64,000 nucleotides of DNA from Cristatella mucedo (taxonomy: Eukaryota > Bryozoa > Phylactolaemata > Cristatellidae). Shown piece after piece: positions 1 to 56,460 of this stretch. A program made the position numbers and the translations under genes. The stretch covers positions 506,001 through 570,000 of the forward strand of contig WPIO01000038.1 of assembly GCA_009760855.2 (NCBI GenBank), written 5' to 3'. The notes under the pieces are model-generated. The model was not told the origin of the DNA. It saw only the letters and a program-made list of their open reading frames with translations, and did no database searches. Positions within the stretch are counted from its first letter, which is position 1; each line of letters opens with the position of its first letter.

Positions 1-296
1 CTCCTCATGTTAGCACTGCCTCCTCTCCACACACCACTACTGTCTGCTATGTCGACTGAGCACAGGTTAACAATCAGTGCGCTGAACATGTTACGAGCTT
101 TTGTAATGTTCGCGAGCAGGTAATATCTGCAAGTAATTACATAAGGGTGTGTCAACAATATTGGCACATGTTAACGAGCAGCCTCAAAGCTGATGAGAGC
201 CTTCCCACATAGCGAGGGCGGCCAAGTTGGCCAACATCGCTGGGGCAAACCCAGAGTAACAGTAGCAGCAATGCTTTGCAACGGGCCTTTACTCAC

Positions 297-41886
<41,590 letters not shown>

Positions 41887-42130
41887 GGCAGCAGCTGCGT
41901 GACAGGCGACGGCTTCGCGGAGCGAGCGCCAAGAGCGGCGGCGAGCGCGGCGGCGGCGGCGAGCGCCGGCAGCCGACACCTAGGATACTGCCTCCGGCGC
42001 GGAATGACCCCGCGCGTTGACGTCACTCGGGGCGTGGTGGGGGCGACTGCGTTCCGCTTCCGGTAAACGACGCGCGCGTGCGCGCGCGCGCGCGCAGGTC
42101 GCGTTCCGTCGGCGCCGTGCGCTAGTGCGC
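41887..42130 (-). promoter_or_regulatory. CpG-rich putative kinesin promoter and 5' UTR
   Basis: Very CpG-dense stretch directly upstream of the kinesin ATG. Contains a perfect CRE palindrome TGACGTCA (42018-42025), an ETS-type site CCGGAAG on the minus strand (42057-42063) and alternating CG/TG at 42071-42096 that resembles NRF1-type or Z-DNA-prone sequence. No TATA box was seen. The start site is not located. Confidence 0.55.
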
Positions 42131-42631
42131 GGCCCCACTCAAGTAATCCATACTGGAGACCTGTAAAGCAGAACAGTCTAAACAGTCCAAGCAGCGGAGA
42201 ACTGGCGCATGCTTAAGGAGGTCAAGCACAAGCGACTGACTCCCCACGTTCACGGTCGACGGACCGTTCGCTGCTCGAGCTCCGACAGACGTCACGGAAG
42301 ACGGAGCGCGGCTCGGCGGCCCAGGAAGCGTACGGCGAGCCGCTCTTCGTCTAACCGTTAGCACGACCGAAGCCGTTAGAACATCTGCAGTACGATTCGG
42401 CGCCGCTCAGCGGGGCCGGCGGAAATCGTGCCGCCCCCGGGCTGGCTAGCGGTCGGTCGGTCGGCGGCTTCCGTAACGGATTGCGAAGCCTTCTTACTGC
42501 TCGCGCCCCTCGCCACCACCAACCCATTTGCTCCGACGTATTCGGGCGCTGAAGCAGAGATTATTCGCGATCCAATTACACTGATTAAGGAACCGGTTAG
42601 GTCACGATGCATGGTTGACACCGAGAGACAC

Positions 42632-42664
<33 letters not shown>

Positions 42665-43333
42665 GACAAAGACACACACAGAGACACCAAGAGAGACGAC
42701 ACACAGAGAGACACCGAGTGAGATGGGAAGAGGGAGGAGCCGGGGCAGAAACCAGGAGCCAGAGACGCAAGCCTACCACTAGTCACGGAAACGGGTGCTT
42801 TCGTTAAATCGATCAGACCATGACAATGCTCGAGAGTAGTTTGGCTTTTACGGAATATGAGCAATGGAACGGTCATAGGCCAGGGATTAGGCCGAATGAA
42901 AGCGATCGGAAATGACGCTTGACGTCGGTTACCCTTGAGGCTTTTAATTATTCAGTTGTACTAGACCGCTCGGCTAGCGGGGATGTAGCCTCTGCGGCTT
43001 GGGCATAGACTGCTCCACGCCCGCAGCAGCGAAATTGCAATTGCTCCTAAGACGCGGGCGCTTTCGATCGCCGCCGCCGATCGCTTCGCTTCGTCGCCGC
43101 TCTTGCGTGCGTCAGCGCCGCCGCAAGCGCTCGCCGCCGGCGCCGCTTCGCGGTGACGCGTGACGTCGTCGGCCGGCCGCTCGATCGCTGGCGCCTGTTA
43201 CATGCACAGCGCTCATCGCGGCATACTCTAGTTCGGGAACCCCGATGCTGCGCAGTTTGCTACGCAATCAACTTGGCGAAAGCTTGATCCGGTGCGCCGT
43301 CTATAGAAGGAGGGGCGCAGAGAAAGCGACTAG
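42131..43333. other. Intergenic, CpG-rich, unrecognised
   Basis: Upstream of the kinesin promoter. The CpG-dense part at 43.03-43.2 kb includes TGACGTCG (43161-43168). Confidence 0.5.
42629..42720. repeat. (GA)n with GACACA variants
   Basis: GAGAGA then GACAAAGACACACACAGAGA-type units just upstream of the kinesin promoter region. Confidence 0.9.
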
Positions 43334-43770
43334 CAGACAGCGAACGTGTGGCGCCGACAGCGAAAAGCGCAGACAGCGAACGTGTGGCGCCGACAGCGAA
43401 AAGCGCAGACAGCGAACGTGTGGCGCCGACAGCGAAAAGCGCAGACAGCGAACGTGCGGCGCCGCCAGCGGGACAGCGAAAAGCGCAGACAGCGAACGTG
43501 CGGCAGCCGACAGCGAAAAGCGCAGACAGCGAACGTGCGGCAGCCGACAGCGAAAAGCGCAGACAGCGAACGTGCGGCAGCCGACAGCGAAAAGCGCAGA
43601 CAGCGAACGTGCGGCAGCCGACAGCGAAAAGCGCAGACAGCGAACGTGTGGCGCCGACAGCGAAAAGCGCAGACAGCGAACGTGCGGCAGCCGACAGCGA
43701 AAAGCGCAGACAGCGAACGTGCGGCAGCCGACAGCGAAAAGCGCAGACAGCGAACGTGTGGCAGCCGCCC
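43334..43770. repeat. 36/37-bp minisatellite, about 12 units
   Basis: Unit GCAGACAGCGAACGTG(T/C)GGC(GCC or AGCC)GACAGCGAAAAGC. The two unit types (36 and 37 bp) alternate in blocks. One unit carries an 8-base insertion-like variant (43455-43475). Each unit itself contains two related halves (GACAGCGAA...). Confidence 0.95.
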
Positions 43771-43807
43771 ACCCTACCCGCCGGCAGCGCTACGCCTAGA
43801 TGAGGCG

Positions 43808-43965
43808 GCTGCTTTCGTGCCCTCGGTACCGAGGGCACGATCGAGGTCGTGGGTACGATTCCTGTCCCGGGAGATCCTTTGTCGCCACTGCAAGCGGTGG
43901 TGATAGCCGTCAAGGCTCTTCTGTCGCTATGCAAAAAGAGGCCGCTTAGGCAGCTAGGATTTTTT
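43808..43965 (+). mobile_element. SINE-1 (tRNA-derived), head diverged
   Basis: GAGGTCGTGGGTACGATTCC, then TGCAAGCGGTGGTGATAGCC, TCAAGGCTCTTCTGTCGCTA and GGCAGCTAGGATTTTTTTTC. Directly follows the 36/37-bp minisatellite. Confidence 0.75.
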
Positions 43966-44649
43966 TTCGCCTGGCGCGAAGCGCTTCAAATTGCCAAGTG
44001 AGCGCCGCTCCGGGATTCCGGGCTCGTTCATTGACGTTGCAGCTGAGCCACCACGCTTCGCTGCCCGCGCGAAATGCGCGACGGTGGCGGCGCGAATGCG
44101 TCGATCCTCGCTGCGCGCGAGGTCGCCGCAGCTATGAAATGTCAAACGACGCGGTCGCGCCGCCGCCGCGATGAGCACGTGTCGCTCGACCTTGGCTGCT
44201 AGGTCGAGCGATGGTGACGGAGCAAATGGCGGCGGCGAGCGCAGTAGCCACTCACTCTCGTCGACGGCGCTGCAGCGGACGGCGCAGTGGCCGGGGCGCG
44301 GGCCAGGCCGCCGCCGCCGCGCGAACGCCGCCGGCTAGCTTCTGCGGCCCCCGTGCGACGGCGGCGTTTGGGGCGGCTGATCGCGCCCTGTCGCGTGAAT
44401 CGGGCGCGCGCACGCATAGAAACCGCAGCGAGTAAAATGCGTTCCGTTTTAGTACGCCAGCTACTATTTATGTATTGCATTGTAACGGAACGGTGCGACC
44501 AACCAGCCGGAGAATTTTTTTCTTATGATGCAACCAATTGAGGCTAAAAAGTACAAAGCAAAAAAAATGCGTCCGTCCTGCGGTCACGAGGGTGGTCACC
44601 AGGGCCGCTCGCAGCGACGCCGTGGCTTCTGCTGCGGCCGTGTCAAGCA
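43966..44649. other. Intergenic CpG-rich segment
   Basis: Dense CpG and GCC/CGG content at 44.0-44.45 kb with no convincing coding frame. Confidence 0.5.
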
Positions 44650-44830
44650 GTGCAGTGCATCTCCGTCTGAAACTCCACAAAAACTATGTGGGCGTCACGC
44701 AAGAGAGTTTTGCATGGCGCACTCGAAGCCTAAGCGGCGTGCGGTGGCATTCGGTAGCCAGCGCACTACGTCTCACGCAACAAAGAGAAAGTGAGAAGCT
44801 CAGCTGAGTCAGGAGAGAGCAGTCAGGAGG
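44650..44830 (-). mobile_element. LINE-B 3' fragment
   Basis: Reverse LINE-B end: GAAACTCCACAAAAACTATG, CACTCGAAGCCTAAGCGGCG and CGTCTCACGCAACAAAGAGA. More CpG-rich than the other copies. Confidence 0.7.
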
Positions 44831-45394
44831 TACCTAATGTAGGCGCTTCGAGGCGCTCCGTGGCGATCGCGAATGTTTCTTCGGAAGAGATCGTGCACCA
44901 CCAACAGTAGATTCAGACGATTCTGGACAGTTGGTTGCATGGGTGGACGCTCGCCGGACAGGGACTGTCCTAACTGAGTGCTTAGTGCGGCGGCGGCGGC
45001 AGCAGCATTAGGTGGCGCCGCGCACCGCGAAAGCGTCGTGTGCTGAAAGCTGCTGCGCCTTCCGACTGCTAAGGGCACGTCGTAGTGGTTCGCGCGAGAG
45101 AAAGGGGAATGTAATCTATCGCCATCCTCTGGACTTTAAACCGCGACCTCACACCCCTGCCCCACCCCCCCCCCGTACATGACGGCAAAAGTCCTCGGAC
45201 CAAAGCAGCATCCAAAAGTCTCGACGGGTCTGCAGCGCCAACAGCTTACCGGGTTGATTAGCGCAAGCGTCGGTTCGTAACAGTATGCACGCGCGTGCAG
45301 TCTGTTGCCGCACGCATGGCGAACGCGACCTTTCCAGGCGTTAGCAAATAAAAAATTTGGCCCTGCTTGGTGTAAAGGTACTTCGTTCAAGTTC
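44831..45394. other. Intergenic, unrecognised
   Basis: No recognised element; C-run at 45166-45175. Confidence 0.5.
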
Positions 45395-46345
45395 GTTCAT
45401 GCATTTGTGAAATCCCGTCTCGACTTCTTTTTAACTCGCTGCTTGTAGGTCTTCCTGCCTGTGCAGTCGGGCGCTTACAGTTGGTGCAAAACTTTGCAGC
45501 CAGGCGTGTCTGTCACGAGCGTCGCAGCCAGCAGCCACAGCACACCATTTCTCACCTACCTGTACTGGCTTTCCGTCAAGCAGCTCATCGACTTCAAGGT
45601 TTCCTCACTCACTTCCAGGTTTCTTAATTATCTTGCTCCACCATACCTATCAGAGGTACTCTCCAATCGGGCTGGGCATCGTACCACCCGAACTTCTGTC
45701 TCAAATCGTCTAGCTGTGCCCCATCTAACCTCAAATCCTTTGGAAACCGTGACTTTAGCTCATAAAAAATAATAAAATATAATGAATTCGTATAGTGCCT
45801 TAAGAGAGCTTAATCTCTATCTATATTAATATCGATATAGGCGCTGAAAATATGCCGCAGGGCTCGAGCCCACTAATTCGGTCATGTAATGCAGTCATCA
45901 ACCTTGACCTTGGTATTTAAAGGCGGGCACCTTAACTCCCGGGCCAAACTAGGGCAGCACGTACGCTCCCAAAGCCTGGATCTCACTTCTGACTGACGTC
46001 GCGACATCCACTGACTCAATATCATTTGAAAAGAAGATTAAAACGCACTGTTTCCCGACAGCATTTTTGGTGGGTTCTTGTGATTTGTTCTTTGTGGTGC
46101 TTATGCGCGGCGTGCTCACACTGCATGTTTTCGCTAACCATGTTATGCATGTTGGCACTGTGCAATCATATATACACTTTCCCCTGTGCATGTCGAATCT
46201 TACAATGTCATGCTTAAGACATTGCGAATGTTACCACTAATTATTTGGTCATGCTCTTTTGTACATAATCTGTAAAGTGTCTAGAAAGAGATTCAGTTCT
46301 TCAAAGGCTCTATACAAAGGTATAATTATTCCTATTATTATCTTA
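45395..46345 (+). mobile_element. LINE-A fragment interrupted by a SINE-2
   Basis: Plus strand: FVKSRLDFF-like start, GRLQLVQNFAARRVCHERRS-like segment (frameshifted) and YLYWLSVKQLIDFKVSSLTS, up to about 45776. After the insertion at about 45777-45957, the LINE resumes at TACGCTCCCAAAGCCTGGAT and runs to AGAAAGAGATTCAGTTCTTC at 46285-46310. Confidence 0.8.
45777..45957 (-). mobile_element. SINE-2 nested in LINE-A, reverse
   Basis: AT-rich end, TAGTGCCTTAAGAGAGCTTA, GCAGGGCTCGAGCCCACTAA (box B), CATCAACCTTGACCTTGGTA and CTCCCGGGCCAAACTAGGGC. The surrounding LINE-A sequence resumes immediately after it. Confidence 0.75.
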
Positions 46346-46524
46346 CCATCGAATGTAGGGTCGTGCTTCCGACACTGAGTATTAAAGTGGTGCCTAGAAA
46401 AAAAATGGGTTCTCTGAGCGCCCAATGCAGATGTATTATCATTATCGTTTTAATTTCCTCCTTGCACCTCGGTTAGGGCTTGTGACACGTGCTCGCCTGT
46501 CAGCGCAGCACTTATTGTGCATTG

Positions 46525-46868
46525 GCGTGTGGCGCTGTCGGAGCAGAAGCGTGTGGCGAGGTAATGTGTATCAGCGTGTAGCGTTGTGGGAGCCAGGAGC
46601 AGAAGTGTGTGGCGAGGTAATGTGTATCAGCGTGTGGCGTTGTGGCAGCCAGTGGGAGCAGAAGTGTGTGGCGAGGTAATGTGTATCAGCGTGTGGCGTT
46701 GTGGCAGCCAGTGGGAGCAGAAGCGTGTGGCGAGGTAATGTGTATCAGCGTGTGGCGCCGCGAGAGCCAGTGGGAGCCAGTGGGAGCCAGTGGGAGCAGA
46801 AGCGTGTGGCGAGGTAATGTGTATCAGCGTGTGGCGCTGTGGGAGCCACAGGGATCAGAAGCGTGTGT
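46525..46868. repeat. About 59-bp minisatellite, 6 units
   Basis: Units begin GCGTGTGGCG and end GAGGTAATGTGTATCA; lengths vary from about 49 to 79 bp because of an inner CAGTGGGAGC duplication (three copies in unit 5). Directly next to LINE-B at 46.88 kb. Confidence 0.93.
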
Positions 46869-46879
46869 ATGTGTATGTG

Positions 46880-47200
46880 TATCTTCCTCTGTAACTAGCC
46901 ACCTAGACTATGTGGGTGTTACGCGGGAGAGTTTTGTATAGCGCACTCACAGCCTAGGCCGCTTCCGATACGCATTCGGCAGCCAACAGACTTCGTCTCA
47001 CGCAACAAAGAGAAAGTGGGAAGCATAGCAGAGTCAGGAGAGCAGTTGAGGTAGTGAGTAGCATAGAAGTAGCAGCTCAGGACCGCTGAAAAGGATGTGC
47101 CATAGTCGGCAGCAGGAGAGCAGTTGTCGTTGCGTAAGAATCGTGGATGCGAGTTCCACAGTCCAGGACCTGCAGAGCTAAAGCTTCTGTCGTATGGCGA
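46880..47200 (-). mobile_element. LINE-B 3' fragment
   Basis: Reverse LINE-B end: GACTATGTGGGTGTTACGCG, CTCACAGCCTAGGCCGCTTC and GACTTCGTCTCACGCAACAA, then the body with GCAGCTCAGGACCGCTGAAA and GTCCAGGACCTGCAGAGCTA. Directly follows the roughly 59-bp minisatellite. Confidence 0.75.
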
Positions 47201-47667
47201 GGTAAGTTACCTCCAAGCATGGATGCTAAGTCATGCAACCACATCAGTGGCAAGCTAATGTCGAGTCTCTTTCCGTGCGCAAAGTATTAGCCTGCTGCTA
47301 TAGCGGGGCCACTTAAAAGTGGCTCAAAATGCGGTCAAAAGAAGTCCTATCCGACCCAGCATCTGCACACGTAGCGATGTAAATTTGACGCCGCTAAAAA
47401 TTCAAGTTCTCCTGCGAAGCCTTTCGGCTAAGATCGCTGGTGAAACTTGCCTTACTACTGCGTGGCTAGCCTCAAGATTACGCACCCTTTGAAAGAGAGC
47501 GTTTACAATACACGTCTCGTCGCCTTTTACGTAATATTGATATTATAATAAATATCTTCGCTATCGGTCCGAGGTCCGTTATTTAAATTGCTTGCAGAGA
47601 TCATACACTCCATTTGCACTGTCCTAATTAAGAAACGCAGCAGTCTCATTACTATGAGGACTTAAAT

Positions 47668-48475
47668 TTTAATAATAATTAACTTGTAAAGCACCCTTAG
47701 AGAACTTAATCTCTTTCTAGGCACTTTACATATGCTTTAAAGGAAGCACGATCTTATAGTTAGTGGTAACGTGCACGGTGTCAGCGTGCAATATAGAGTA
47801 CGGTTAGTGGTAACGTGCAAAGTGTAAGCATACAAATACGATCAGTGGTAGCGTGCACCGTTCTAGCACGCATAAGCTCACAAAGAACGGCACAAGGGCC
47901 CAGCAAATGCTGTAAGAAACAGGTACATTTTAGCCTCTTTTTAAATGTCGTCAGGTCTGGGGATATCGTGGCGTCACTTGAAAGTGAGTTCCAGGCTTTG
48001 GGAGCTTACGGACTAAAGGCAGGTCTCCAAAGGATTTGAGGTTCGTACGAGGTGTAGTTACGCGATTTCATTAAGAAAAGCTCGTGGTACGATGCCTAGC
48101 CTGGTGGGGGAATAACTTCGATAGTAGGCTGGACTATGGGAATTAAGGAACCTGTAAGTGAGTGGCAAAATCCGAAGTCAATAAGCTGCTTGATTGAGAG
48201 CCAGTGCAGGTCGGCGAGAGGCGGTACGATGTGGCATCAGCGACGCTCACGACAGACAAGCCTATCTGCAGAGTTGTGCACCAGCTATGTTATGCTATGT
48301 AAGTTATGTTATGTAAGCGCCTCGTTGCACAGACCGGTAGACAAGCAAGCAATGAATTACATTAGTCGGGACGGAACGTCGAAAATCCACGGACCAACTT
48401 GAATGTAGTAATCCCTGTCTAAGCAGGCAGGCCCAAACTTGTGCAATGTTTGCTCCATAGAGGCTGGCATTCATT
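47668..48475 (-). mobile_element. LINE-A 3' fragment, decayed
   Basis: Reverse tail at 47670-47740 (CACCCTTAGAGAACTTAATC), 3' UTR motifs, then CAGGCTTTGGGAGCTTACGG (the Y-A-P-K-A-W-N-S coding block) and GAGCCAGTGCAGGTCGGCGA (the L-H-W-L block). The frame is broken by several indels. Confidence 0.75.
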
Positions 48476-49214
48476 ATGGTCGTAATTACCCGAGGCGCGA
48501 GATTTTCACCCTAGTGCTGAGTCTTAGGTTACCGTAATTATAGATCCGCCGTCTACACAGTATTGGAATTCATGTCACCTCGTGGATGCTACCTTGTTCT
48601 GATTAGGCCCGGTTTTGTCCATTCCCGCGTATCGGCTGCAAGCAGCTGTGCAGCCTATTTTCAGGCGTCCTCTGAGGCTGGCAGAGCGCACAGTCGGTCG
48701 CCCGACAGCGAGCTCTGCCGCCGATGCACTTGCCGAAAGCTTGCGAGGTAGCTCGTGCCGAGGTTCACGCGGCAGTTCGTAATAGGCGAAACAGCTCGCC
48801 TCTTTGGCGTCGCTCCGTCGTTCATCGTAGCCCGCATCGGTCAGCATTCGTCTTTGTAAAGGTGATAGGATGGCCGAGCGAATTACTGGGCTGATTGATA
48901 GGAGTGATCGTAGCTTTTCCTGCATTCACCTCATGCATCCTTTCAACAAAGAAGAGACGCCTGTACGCGCGGTCGGTCGCATGAGCTGGACCCGGGCCTC
49001 TGCAGCCGAAGGCAGTCGCCTTAATACGTACTCCCTTTTAAAGGCGTGCCAAATTTACTAGCAGCACTTTAACGGCGCTAACGTGGCGCACAGACGCCCC
49101 ACATCTTCGAGGTGCAGCTCAAGAAGGCTGCCAGAGCGGCGTGCCTTCCGCGCGAATGCTGCTCAGAGACCGTTTCTTGAGGGACGAAGCTTTTATAAGG
49201 AAACCTATTACCTC
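48476..49214. other. Intergenic, unrecognised
   Basis: No repeat family or coding match seen. Confidence 0.5.
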
Positions 49215-49708
49215 TTACCCGTCAACACGTCAGCATCCGGCTCCAAAAAATGGGTTACCAGGCCAAGCATAGTACCACCCGCTTTTCGGAATCCGATAGT
49301 TTACCAATACCTCGTACAAACCTTAAATCCTTTGGAGACCGAGCATTTAGTTCGTATGCTCCCAAAGCCTGGAACTCCCTTCCGACTTGTGTCAGAACAT
49401 CTCCTGGCTTGACCACATTTAAAAAGAACTTAAAAACACACCTATTAAGGGCAACATTTAGTGGGTACCTGTGATTCATCCTTCATGTGCTTATGCGTGC
49501 TGACACTGTGCATGCTGCCACTGACCACACTTGCATGCTGACCCCTGTGCATGTCGCCCCAAACCATGTTACTCATGTTGTTTATCAAGCATAATATTAC
49601 TCACCATTCAATCGCGTTTCCTTTTGCAGCAAATGTAAAGCGCCTAGAAAGAGATTGAGTTCTCTGAGGGGGCTTTATCACGTGCATTATTATCATTATT
49701 ATTATTTC
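49215..49708 (+). mobile_element. LINE-A 3' fragment
   Basis: Plus strand: GYQAKHSTTRFSESDSLPI, LKSFGDRAFSSYAPKAWNSL, then TCVRTSPGLTTFKKNLKTHL, 3' UTR, and the tail CGCCTAGAAAGAGATTGAGT with (ATT)n at 49683-49708. C-terminal frame open at 49250-49474. Confidence 0.82.
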
Positions 49709-51439
49709 CAAAGGCACTGACGGAGTTTCAAGCTCGGCAAAAGTTGGGCGTCGAAATCACGCCGGAGTGCTAAAAGGCCCGTCCGATGGCTGCAAGCATT
49801 GTCAGCTGCCAGCTTCGAGGCCCCCTGGCCCAAGGGGGAGGGGAGGGGGCGAGCCATTAACTGCCTCCCGAGATGGGGCGATGGAAGGAAATCCGCGAAG
49901 CTCCATGCTTTCCAAAGAGGACGCACAGCCGATTTCCTTTTTAAACGAGGTCTGCACTGGCTTCCGAGTGGCGAACCTTCGGCGATTGGTTTCGCCTGCG
50001 TTGCGTTGAGGGTACGACTTGCTTTTAGAGGGACCCGAGAGCCCTTTTTCGGGCGGCGTGCCTGTGACGCATAGTTCAGTCACTTGTCCAGAAGTCACTG
50101 CAAGCCATTTTTTAGAGAGGCTTCCCAGTTGTTATCGGTGAGAGCAACAGTGCCCGGCGCACAGTGCTCTACGACCACTCTCCACTCGGCGGCTGGGACC
50201 AGACCAGATCAGCGATCCAGCTACGGGTGAATCCCGACTGCTTCGACGGCTACACTTGCACTACGGCGGCGGCACAAGATGAGCATTCAGCTGCTTTCGT
50301 CACGCTTTCGGAGTGACATTTGCATGATAAAAGAAGGTCGAGAAACCAGGAACTGCGAGCCAGCGAGCGAGGAACGTCCACGCCTGCGCCTACTCTTCGA
50401 CGATGCAGCAGGGGTGCGTGACAGCCGGCGCGGAAGAAGGAGCAGGCGAGCGCCCCCAGCGAGCGCTTCGGTCTCGAGTCGAGTCTTAGGGTGAGGACTA
50501 AAAGTCTCTCCGGAATCCCGCGCTCCTGTACTCCCCCGTCTACGTGGTTTCTAGAGCGTTTACCCTATACATTAATAGCGGCTCTCCTAGTCGCCCAATG
50601 AGAAACATCTTTTCAATAGTTGCGAAAACCATTGCTAAGAGCGAACAACTACGGCAGCCTGCTGACGACCGCTTTGGTTTCACGATAACTTATATTAAAA
50701 AATACTGTCAGTACTCTCAGTAGATAATAATTGTTATCAGGTCACCAGTAGTTGGGCTGAGGGATGGACGCTGCACACAGCAGGCATTCGCCTCCCGACT
50801 AGTCAGTCGCTTCAAATAAATTTGAACGATTCGGAAGCTTTGGCTAATGGGGATGGCAAATAGAGGCTCAGTGGTGCCGCACTCCAGACGACTTACAGTA
50901 CGGCCATTCAAGGTCAAGGTTCCCCCTTCGGACGAAATTCTTACCTACTGGTCGGGTAATGTCGTCTGACATGCGACGAAGACGCTCGTTCTGCTATTGC
51001 AGCACCGTTCACAGGCTGAGGAGAGGGGTGTAACCTAATAAGCATAGACGAGCCAATCAGAAATGCCAAAAGCAGCGAAAATTATTGTCTCATCTGGTAA
51101 TCCGTCGATCCCCCGAGATCGAAGTGCAACGCCGAGCGAGCTTTTTTTTTGGTTCTCTTTCTAGTTTGTGCTGGGGAGTCTGCCCCCCCCCCCCCCGTTA
51201 AAAGCAGGCGAATCTTGACGCTGAACCCTTGTCCACGTGGGGCTTGCTTTCGCGCCCTCCTTTTGCCTAAGCACCTTTCTCGGTGTTCGCGATCGGCAGT
51301 TTCACACAGCACCGAGGAAGTGCAGTCGAAGTGACACTACATTTAATAGTTTGATGAGGGCATCGTGGAAGTGATGGTGAAGTCCGGCTGCCAGATAGCG
51401 GCAGGATAAGCTGCCGGAGTAATGTAAACAATTTTGTTG
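49709..51439. other. Intergenic, unrecognised
   Basis: A short LHWLP-like reading at about 49950 may be a worn LINE scrap; otherwise nothing recognised. Confidence 0.4.
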
Positions 51440-51582
51440 TTGTATAGGGCTCAAAGGGGGCGGGCCTCAGAGTGAACTCAGCCTCTAATCAGACGCTTTT
51501 CATACCTTGCAGGGCTCGAGCCCACGACCTTGGTCGTTGCTGGCTAGCGAGCACCTTGCCAGTCGGCTAAACGTACCTGTTT
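51440..51582 (-). mobile_element. SINE-2-like, reverse
   Basis: GTATAGGGCTC..., GAACTCAGCCTCTAATCAGA, TTGCAGGGCTCGAGCCCACG and ACCTTGGTCG, then a head with GCACCTTGCCAGTCGGCTAA. Confidence 0.6.
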
Positions 51583-52462
51583 CGCTAGAATTGTGGTAGT
51601 CCACTCCCATGTCAGAGCGATTGTGTTTCGGTACACTTGGCATTCGCGGTTCGATGAGCCCCAGCCACTGAAATCTTTCAGCTAGTAGAAACTTTCGCCA
51701 CGAGGAGTGGGCGTCGGTGGGGGGGGGGCAGTGCTTGCCAGCTAGGTTTGAGGGTTCGCTGGGCTGAAGGTACGCTGCTTGACACTTACTACTGGTACTG
51801 ATCTACAAACGACGTCATCGGTGGCTGGGACGGCAGTGCTGCGACCACCACTACAGCTGACTAGCCGCAAATGATGCTGCTCAATGTATCAAGCTACGAA
51901 TGGGTCCTAAGTCGGCCCTGGCAAAGCCAAACTGGCAAAAGACAAGAGTAGAGACAGAGCTGCCGTGTATTGCTGCTGCCTTGGACACTGCCACTCACGG
52001 ATCGACGAGGTTTTAACCAAGCTCAAAGGATGGGTGGCTAGCTCAGTCGTCGGGCAGAGGTGTGGGGATTTGTGGTGGTGTCGCACAAAGGTAAGGGTAC
52101 ATATAGAGTAGGACGACCATTGTCTTTTTAGTTTTCTGGACGCCGTCAGCTCACCACGTGACCAGCTCAGGTCGTGCGTGGCCTCTCATCTACAACTCCA
52201 GGTCGAGTTTGTCGTCGAGTATCTCCAATCTCTACACAGGTCCGACGATTAAGACTGGCACACGGGCCACAAGGAGTGAGCGGCCACCGACGGTCTCACG
52301 TGACACGTCTGTCTCTGATGACGTACTGAGCTTCCGGTACAGCTGCCGGCTACTGCAGAAAGTCAAGCAAGCCACAGGCAAGGAAGCTGCCATGGTAGAC
52401 CACTGGTCCCAACTCCCCCCTCCTTCCCAGCGGCAGAGTCCAGTCACGTGAGCTCACGGCGC
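51583..52462. other. Intergenic downstream of p66
   Basis: No recognised element. Confidence 0.5.
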
Positions 52463-52468
52463 TTTATT
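52463..52468 (-). terminator. Candidate poly(A) signal for p66/GATAD2
   Basis: AATAAA on the minus strand, about 590 bases after the p66 stop codon. No intervening AATAAA was noted in 52470-53060. The implied 3' UTR would be about 600 nt. Confidence 0.5.
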
Positions 52469-53059
52469 GATGCAGGGCGTCGCAGGCAGGCCCGCTACTC
52501 GGGCGGGGCGTTCGATGGGTGGGGGGCATTTGGGAGGGTCAAAAGCACGGCGGGTCAGATAAGGCAAATTTACAGAGTGAAAACTCGGTTGAAGGTGACA
52601 AATACGAGTACAGAGTCGGCCAACCAGCAAGAGCCACTGGCTACGATTACGCACGCCGCTCACATCGAAAAAAAAGGAGAGAGAGAGAGCGCCCCGGCAA
52701 GCACAGCACCTCAGGTACGCCTACAAAAAGGGCTGCTAAAAAAAAACAGAAAGGAAAAAAGAAGTGTGCCGGGCTGCGCAAGACACGCGACACGCCAGCC
52801 AGCCGTACACACGAGTGCGGCCGCGGAAGGCCGCCGACTACCCATGCTCGCATGCGGGCACAGCAGCCGCGGGCTGCCACCGCACACGCGGGCGCTGGTG
52901 CACGGATCACAATAACTTAGGTTATCAAGCTCCGGAAATGCGTTGGCCGCCCTCTTCGACGGCCGGCCGGCCGGAGGTCTTGACAAAAGGAGAAAAATCC
53001 GGCGTCGCCACCGCCGAAAGCTCGCGTTAAGCTCGCTCGCTCGCTGGGGCAGGTGTTGC
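52469..53059 (-). other. Probable p66/GATAD2 3' UTR
   Basis: Between the p66 stop and the candidate poly(A) signal. No other feature seen. Confidence 0.5.
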
Positions 53060-56435
<3,376 letters not shown>

Positions 56436-56460
56436 AATCTGCTTTGCGGCTCCATCGAGC

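Noticed and set aside
43245-43934. Frames of 150-224 codons with repeated ADSEKRRQRTCG-like units
   Set aside because: Translation of the 36/37-bp minisatellite in several frames at once; not a protein.
49930-50010. LHWLP-like reading as a LINE copy
   Set aside because: Only a few residues match and the flanks do not; listed only as a possible scrap.
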